Part shown: positions 45,501-48,468 of the stretch, piece by piece
How positions within the stretch are numbered: position 1 is the first letter of the stretch
How the letters are laid out: each line of letters starts with the position of its first letter
Assembly: GCA_946404405.1 (NCBI GenBank)
Contig: CAMJDL010000020.1
Coordinates: forward strand, 1 to 48,468
Source: an uncultured Prevotella sp.
Lineage (GTDB): Bacteria; Bacteroidota; Bacteroidia; Bacteroidales; Bacteroidaceae
Direction of reading: 5' to 3'
DNA length: 48,468 nt
Notes under the pieces: generated by a model
Database searches by the model: none
What the model was told of the DNA's origin: nothing
The model's input: the letters and a program-made list of their open reading frames with translations, nothing else
Translations under genes and position numbers: made by a program

Positions 45501-48468
45501 GTTCAAGTTGCGGATGGTGGTGTTGCCGGTGATATGCTGGATGGGTGCTGTGCCTACCCAACTCTTGTCAATATTGCATGTCAGCGTGTGGCCGCAGCCG
45601 TCGAAGGTGCCGCGGAAGTAGCCCGTGCTAAGAGCGATAGGCTCAGTGATGCTGATGTCAGCCAACAGCTGGACGTAGAAATCTTTCGTGCCTTTTGCCT
45701 GTTCCAGCAAGCTGCGGAAGGTATCCCAGTCGGCAGTAGAGTGAATCATGAATGGATGCTTAGCCGAGTAAGGTATATTCTCCTGCTTGTTGTCAGCCAT
45801 CTTGGGAGCAGCCTGGCCATTAGTGTCTTTCGTCCAGCCACTGCCCAACAGGGCAACAATCTGGTCGGCAGTCTTGTCGGCGACGTTGCCTTTGACCATA
45901 GCATCTGGCATAATGGGCACAGCATTTCCATCCATCAAGTGCCAGTTGTCGTCGCCTAACTTCTGTACCAATTGGCTTGCCGACATGGTGCTTGCATCGC
46001 CACTCAAGTTGTTATAGCTCCAGTTATTGCCACCAGTTGTAGGCGAAAAGCCAATATTGGAGTCACAAACCATACCCTTGCGGTTGAAAGAACCTTCAAA
46101 AGTGCCGTGATCTAAACAGTTATTCATCGTGGTTCCTGTCCAGCCAATAGAGCTGATAAATGCCGCCCCAGCAATTGCGTTATTTCCAATAAGCTTGCCA
46201 TCAAAAAGACAATTTGTAAGAGTAAAAGTAGAGGCGGAACCTACGAATCCTGCAAGATGATCTTTACTTGTGATAGTAGCAGATACACGACAATTACTGA
46301 TGCTACAACCATCACTGGCGCTGTTAACCAACCCCGACGCATAATAACTACCGCTACTGACTATGCCAGTAACACGCAAGTTCTTGATAGTCGCCTTAGT
46401 GATATTCATGAATGGGGCACTGGCATTAGGGCCTTCTGCCTTTAAGTCAACATTCAACGTGTGGCCGTTGCCATCAAACGTTCCCCGATAATAGTTATTG
46501 TGTCCAACGCTCTGTGTGACGGTAATATCGGCCATCAGCATGGCATTCACATCACTGTTGCCACCAGCTTCTTCCACCTTCGTGCGGAAGGTGTCCCAGT
46601 CGGCTGCACTTCTGATGAAGAAATAGCCATTAAGATCCTTTGTAGCTTTATACTCCTGGGTGGCGTAGCTGTTGATGACGGTATAAACAGCACTTGAGTT
46701 TCCGTCCTTGCGCAACCATGTCTCGCAAGTATTAAACTTGGTGTTAATTTTAGTGGGGGCGAAAAGACAGTTGTCAATGATGACGTTGCTGTTGGGGGCT
46801 TCCCAGCTCACAAAGCCAGCATGCCCGTAGCTGTCGGTGCCCTCGAAACTGCCGTCGAACCGACAGTTGCTGATGGTGAGACTGGCATTTTCCATTCGTC
46901 CCACGAAGCCGCTCATTGTCTTGTCGCCACTGCCGGTACAGGTCAGATTGACAGATGACTGGCAATTCTCAATGGTGACATTTGCCCCGCTTACCAGATC
47001 GGCCACGAGACCAGTGGCATACATCTGGCTCGACTGGACGGAGCCTGCTGTATGCAGATTGCGGAAAGTGGCATTGCCAACATAGCGGAAGATAGCGGTA
47101 AATTTCTGAGTACCAGTTATGTTGACTGTCAGCGTATGGCCATTGCCTTCGAAGGTGCCTCGGTAAGGTTTACCGCTGTCGATACCAGCCATCTCGCCCA
47201 CGCTGATGTCTGCCAGCAGCGAGGCATTCACATTCTTGCCGCCGGCATCCTTGATCTTCTGGCAGAACGTCGTCCAGTCCTCAGCCGTGCGAATCTCGAA
47301 GAACGGAGCCTCCACGGGGAGAATAGACTCACCACGCTCTACGCCAAGCGTAATCTTATAATCTACACACGAGCGGTCTAACTGTATCACCTTCTCGCAA
47401 GCCGTCATCTCGGCCTCGGTAATCGGGAAGATATTGGTATTGACGGCAGCGCCCTCGCGGTTGGTAGATGATGCCACGATGTTCATCTTGGCACGCGAGT
47501 CCCACACGGCACCCGCCTCGTCGGCATACTGCCACGTCACCTTGACGGTGCGCTCTGTCTGATTGGCCCATGCCGTCTGGTAGTCTTTTACACGCAGTAG
47601 ATGGAGCATCGGTAGTGTGCAGGTGGTCTGCGCCGAGGCAGTGGTGTTGCTGACGCCCCATAGCTGTTGGGCGGCGGCACGCGTCACACGATACTTCACC
47701 TGCGGCACAGCCGTGCTGCCGTCGAGCTGGGCAGCGGTGAGGGCACTCATCAGCGTCTCGTCGCGGAAGGTATAGGATGCCGTACCCGACTCGTACGACA
47801 TAGAGCCGATAGACTCCATATCGTCGTCACTGCCCGTCAGCGAACGCATCACGTTGAACTGGTCGCTCTCGATGGCATCTTTGTATTTCGGAGCATCGAC
47901 CTCCCACTTCAACTCAACCGCACCGGCATCTTCCAGTTTCTTGGTGGACTTGTAGTCTAACAGCTGAGCCGAGAACTGGCGTGGGTTATGCAACACGGCA
48001 TCGTTCTTGTCGTCAACGGTCTTCGTCACTGTTCCTACCAGCAGCTTGGCCTTGATAGTAAGCCCCTTGTGTTGCTCAGTGGCAGGCACCAGGATGAAGC
48101 CCGCGTAGGTGTTGGCCTTGCATTCCATGTGGATTTTTCTCGTCAGTCCATCCTCGTTGGCATAAGTCACATCGAGAGTCTTCACGGCCTGGTCGCACGA
48201 GAAGGGTATCTTCAGCATGCCTTTCTCGTCATCCTCCGTGCCGGGAATAATGTCGTAGGTCTCGAAGTTCACATCGGTAGCCGAGGGCCACGTCTGCATC
48301 ACAGGCACAGCCTTGCCGTCCACCACCTGCCAAGTGCCAGCCTTCTCGCCGTTCATCTTATCCTTCACGTCATTCTGATTGGTGATTTTCTTGCAACCAC
48401 TGGCCATCTCGCTCCAGTTGTGGGAGGCGACGATAAGGGTACTGCTACTATTGTATCCCCAGTATTTG
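36555..48468 (-). CDS. Giant multidomain GLUG/LamG surface protein (partial)
   Basis: The reading frame stays open past its first in-window ATG (48407) to the window edge, so the N-terminus is missing and the protein exceeds 3,970 residues. Going N to C: GLUG-type blocks starting near 47310, 46620 and 45760 (each with DW-TF, LADI and F-GNGHTL patterns), carboxypeptidase-regulatory-like domains near 44700-44250, a large unrecognised region, a LamG-like domain (about 40590-40010), another GLUG block (about 39930-39250), a second LamG (about 39160-38690), and two copies of the D-x-V-x-AF module. The end, SGMKLQKRPTQSGVYIYNGK followed by KVVIE, looks like a type 9 secretion sorting tail. Probably a secreted adhesin. 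The long plus-strand frame at 40020-42467 is its antisense shadow. Confidence 0.85.
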   Translation of the reverse strand, partial: KYWGYNSSSTLIVASHNWSEMASGCKKITNQNDVKDKMNGEKAGTWQVVDGKAVPVMQTWPSATDVNFETYDIIPGTEDDEKGMLKIPFSCDQAVKTLDVTYANEDGLTRKIHMECKANTYAGFILVPATEQHKGLTIKAKLLVGTVTKTVDDKNDAVLHNPRQFSAQLLDYKSTKKLEDAGAVELKWEVDAPKYKDAIESDQFNVMRSLTGSDDDMESIGSMSYESGTASYTFRDETLMSALTAAQLDGSTAVPQVKYRVTRAAAQQLWGVSNTTASAQTTCTLPMLHLLRVKDYQTAWANQTERTVKVTWQYADEAGAVWDSRAKMNIVASSTNREGAAVNTNIFPITEAEMTACEKVIQLDRSCVDYKITLGVERGESILPVEAPFFEIRTAEDWTTFCQKIKDAGGKNVNASLLADISVGEMAGIDSGKPYRGTFEGNGHTLTVNITGTQKFTAIFRYVGNATFRNLHTAGSVQSSQMYATGLVADLVSGANVTIENCQSSVNLTCTGSGDKTMSGFVGRMENASLTISNCRFDGSFEGTDSYGHAGFVSWEAPNSNVIIDNCLFAPTKINTKFNTCETWLRKDGNSSAVYTVINSYATQEYKATKDLNGYFFIRSAADWDTFRTKVEEAGGNSDVNAMLMADITVTQSVGHNNYYRGTFDGNGHTLNVDLKAEGPNASAPFMNITKATIKNLRVTGIVSSGSYYASGLVNSASDGCSISNCRVSATITSKDHLAGFVGSASTFTLTNCLFDGKLIGNNAIAGAAFISSIGWTGTTMNNCLDHGTFEGSFNRKGMVCDSNIGFSPTTGGNNWSYNNLSGDASTMSASQLVQKLGDDNWHLMDGNAVPIMPDAMVKGNVADKTADQIVALLGSGWTKDTNGQAAPKMADNKQENIPYSAKHPFMIHSTADWDTFRSLLEQAKGTKDFYVQLLADISITEPIALSTGYFRGTFDGCGHTLTCNIDKSWVGTAPIQHITGNTTIRNLNVAGTIKGSNMSSGISGVIDDTANLLVENCHVSAHIITTNNWAGGIIGHAHNSHTTVRNCLFDGTLTNTAGGQSYAGAFFSWGDGGTFVVENCLEHGTYENFQHVGANYRSTDGRKAFGGKTNWTYKDWGEISNVGTKTAAELVMLLGSQMWQLGVTGKPVPKNVGSLIDGMETFYYENLGHIDQNSLQIRTLPSSTVLTWANQTEEPVDYYEIWRKEKGESGYGNSPLVTQLTDMQYEDKQTSAVHQYIYKVRGVTSCEGLHYDDTKEVEGMCQQYGTVEGRLCFLDGTGIPGESVIVTVDGKERSAVTDESGFFRFTDLPYKDKKQTEYTLTSTAGSKEVTISIGTEPGKNVVKNVVLEVATSIKISGYVQYDGTSIPVQGASFKVDGHDVRNASGLVTSDHEGKFAFRILPGSPRSIQAVKDDHIFWRDGFYHANDEDPDTLKKYSFTADKAGLMFYDQTRVKMIGRIVGGKTQGELPLGYALSKNNLGDSLRMVLTLEGDNASRLVFDIQDRTLKERDEVFLHEKANAKDKQTVHQTKVHTTLNRMVVYPDVLTGEYEVKLPPVKWKIQQITASGYATLFQDGQIGDVIDLSDSLTEHKITKKGEWETASYKVTDPVEEYYALYNRIYHSPVRIEYRQQGFDDFDYFGEHYYSYQNLSGEKEKLALAYGVKKKGWPDGKRDSLETHYTFGYPVFNIDRKYGFTISATEKYYYNNNTKSDTIDVVHLSGGVVTIHNGMVSATHRDTVHLDSIGQANYTIEAAQTPYLLTGNDALSTVSMSLEMDGTHYEAEPLKAYVLNVKPKTGAKDILSFSKPLLVDILRDPPGGTSKATLSKGSTLKYSYTMDLKWSAGISLGVGVGSGVNSFTGVVVAPMGAGAVGGFQNGATNYYGTSIDLVWSGSGQRAFSYTMTAKEDISTSSEKGMVGADGDLYMGVVNNVTLKPATAIRAIPDDAFKQMAGAVKAGRMVEIAQGKDANNKTLHLVRDEVVTYEPSITSDFVHSQHYIVNQLLPELTEQVYSMMFIGSETEAKAKANADKEPVYLSLVGKDDPDFGTKYKMIAPDGADAGTIDKVKQHLNAIEGWMQMIAQNEKEKLTAKNLVKNFDVDGGGSVSYSESFASDYTVSNSLVSPVQMADYFDVGTAGSDAIGMAVIVGSTVAKLLASLLKTSKGKTTGETALNADENGMHVDVEAVGVTFKFSLTPVFSFGITPKSTESKSYSRTESFTIGMDKKSHLDFDVYKVETKVDNLGGSDLSAFDVFFNKNYTDLVAYNKERMNKDSDAKKLVDKFIYPRSFVYRTRGGATCRPYEGERTTIFYEPGKVLDERTKKIENPQIKMDKQSISGVPFGEPARFKLYLTNESEQPEAAYAYFDLYQVDKSNPNGARMMIDGVPLTGNARTIEVRPGQVTEKTLEVYASEAFDYEGLTIGLISQGDVKTYHEVAFDVHYLQTAGDIAISSPGDKWIMNCDAPTDGKKGWYLPVVISGFDKNQHNFDHIEFQYKETTRGDDYWTNLCGYYADSTIYKAASGTKEMIPENGNITTRFFGEGTVMEKGYDLRAVLFCRNGNAFLTNESKVLSGVKDTRRPQLFGTPEPKSGVLGPGDNIIFDFSEDIEYNYLQATTNFEVTGETNETAVQEAPSLQFGGEGYAQTQSKRNFAGKNLTVEVMIKPETAVTDMPIFSHGSDGKQLQLWLTAEKKLKAIVGNKELTSDSIINTTGFQRVALVLDNDNQRLMLYSKQQIGSKDSVTYAGSGPLTFGAADAADGTTKYFTGRMLQGRLWYRAMDLALLNRYGDKLLTGYEMGLVDYYPMNDGRGTYASDQAQGAHLTLVGASWAQPEGMSLKIDNDTTGMGGNSNIFQIKSDEDWNTFRSMVEAAKEQYDVNAQLMADINITEPVTGRFRGDFNGNGHTLTCNIGSHGNFTAPIQYVTGTSTIRNVNVSGSITGRWHTAGLVGHVDNGANVVVTNCQVSPKITVYVRGGGIVGHTDASTLTVRNCRFDGPIYHTGYDLENDNSAASFAGAFVGCATSNTTLAVENCLDYGGYFDFYGRYSSCYINKTRWAGTNNWTRNAKVAEVINDGRNMSAEEQAKALGNEWTVSNGNVVPRVNTNNVYMASNPKGLELRNDLFQRDAEQDYTLMFWFKTAKQNGTLLANGAGRDNDEGALHKFFIGFENRILKYRTNGREFTLGDNLCDDGWHHYAMTVNRARNVATVYVDNEAKAQLTTDSLGGMLGTRFMLGDMVWQEEGNPLVYEANPFTGHIDGLMLFEQALPTTLLKRYSEKSPGGEERGLLLHMPFDHQVRQKSGELSLQPLALSTCVKRDNDGIDTGKRDSVFVNSVDDILARVDRTMGAPVQAYEHLRNLNFSYVGRDNQLLVNIDEQDARINKQNVYVTLYDIPDKNGNFMKSPATECFFVNRNPLTWMTLGKHRAVTVQQGQSLTLIGMILNNGGKAHTYTIENVPRWITVDKTSDIVQPQGEDEIDFTISPNLEVGTYDQMIYLTDENGMSDAYYLELTVEGKTPEWKVDPSMMRYSMNVVAQVFVNNTLVTDSHDVVAAFDANGRCMGVNNVEYDQTTGQSMLYMTVYDSTTVNTRLFFRLWHYATGKTMELQTSETIHFGNKAIVGTVDRPVVMHAANMYQQTIDLAQGWNWISFNVFNPDLTNLSSVLNRFKWQEGDILTEDSEGLTLVYKKGQWISNEGSDIMDMELSQKVSYSVLVQDAHQIDIWGTAFQDEDDRTITVKPGWSSIGYTPLVNLPVTTALTEYFDEATPGDVVKNQHEFAMFTADGKGGGKWQGTLKYMKPGEGYMMHRQKQTTTTFTYPYYEPGENSFETTVAYAPQYAGARFAKTMSVVAEAVGVELQEGDRLVAFAGGEVVGESTMVSAAKPLTTEPLFYLSIEGDQEAPLTFAIERGDDIIATTGEVMKYEVNGISGTVAEPTKISFVKSDQLPQDGWYTVSGMKLQKRPTQSGVYIYNGKKVVIE

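Noticed and set aside
1..48468. CRISPR arrays, insertion sequences, tRNA or rRNA genes
   Set aside because: No regularly spaced repeats with unique spacers, no transposase frame and no cloverleaf or rRNA-like sequence was noticed in the gaps.

Overview
The window looks like a chromosomal segment of a gut or rumen Bacteroidales bacterium, most probably Prevotella/Segatella. The evidence is the Bacteroidota promoter form (TTTG, about 20 bases, TAnnTTTG) before many genes, lipoprotein signals followed by acidic residues, BACON, fimbrillin-like and GLUG surface proteins, a hybrid two-component system, a smalltalk/HU pair, and a xylanase operon laid out like the one known from Prevotella bryantii. 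No rRNA, tRNA, CRISPR array, insertion sequence or susC/susD pair was seen.

Region 1 (1-5.4 kb) is housekeeping: an HTH-cupin regulator with an acyl-CoA ligase, an orphan sensor kinase with a MerR-type regulator on the minus strand, and an NhaD-type sodium/proton antiporter. Region 2 (5.4-7.5 kb, minus strand) holds an HU-like DNA-binding protein with a 31-residue smalltalk gene before it, and two translationally coupled genes of unknown function behind a folded leader. Region 3 (7.75-18.9 kb, plus strand) starts with a consensus promoter and a leader of about 430 bases with strong secondary structure. Seven secreted or lipid-anchored proteins follow: BACON/fibronectin-like repeats, two fimbrillin-like proteins (one with repeated acidic C-terminal motifs, one with a formylglycine-enzyme fold), an LPP20-like lipoprotein, a small membrane protein, a BACON-LamG lipoprotein and a transglutaminase-like protein. 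Their joint function is unknown, and this is the best candidate here for an undescribed envelope system.

Region 4 (18.9-21.9 kb) has mobile-island-type genes: a VirE/DUF3874 ATPase with a repetitive small ORF before it, an unidentified small gene and a DUF5675 protein. Region 5 (21.9-35.6 kb) is a xylan-use locus. The minus-strand operon is transporter, GH10 xylanase, cytoplasmic GH43, then an ECF sigma factor. On the plus strand are an SGNH acetylesterase, a secreted GH43, the hybrid two-component regulator and a lipoprotein with two tandem carbohydrate-binding-like domains. The expected flow is: secreted GH10, esterase and GH43 cut and deacetylate xylan, the symporter imports oligosaccharides, the cytoplasmic GH43 finishes them, and the hybrid regulator senses the products. 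Three promoters of this locus share the motif ATGnnACAAAT at 59-60 bases before the -7 box, and a TCG exactly 14 bases before it, so they probably form one regulon.

Region 6 (35.7-48.5 kb, minus strand) is a giant surface protein of more than 3,970 residues, cut by the window end, with GLUG blocks, two LamG-like domains and a probable type 9 secretion tail, followed by a small lipoprotein that shares a repeated module with its C-terminus.
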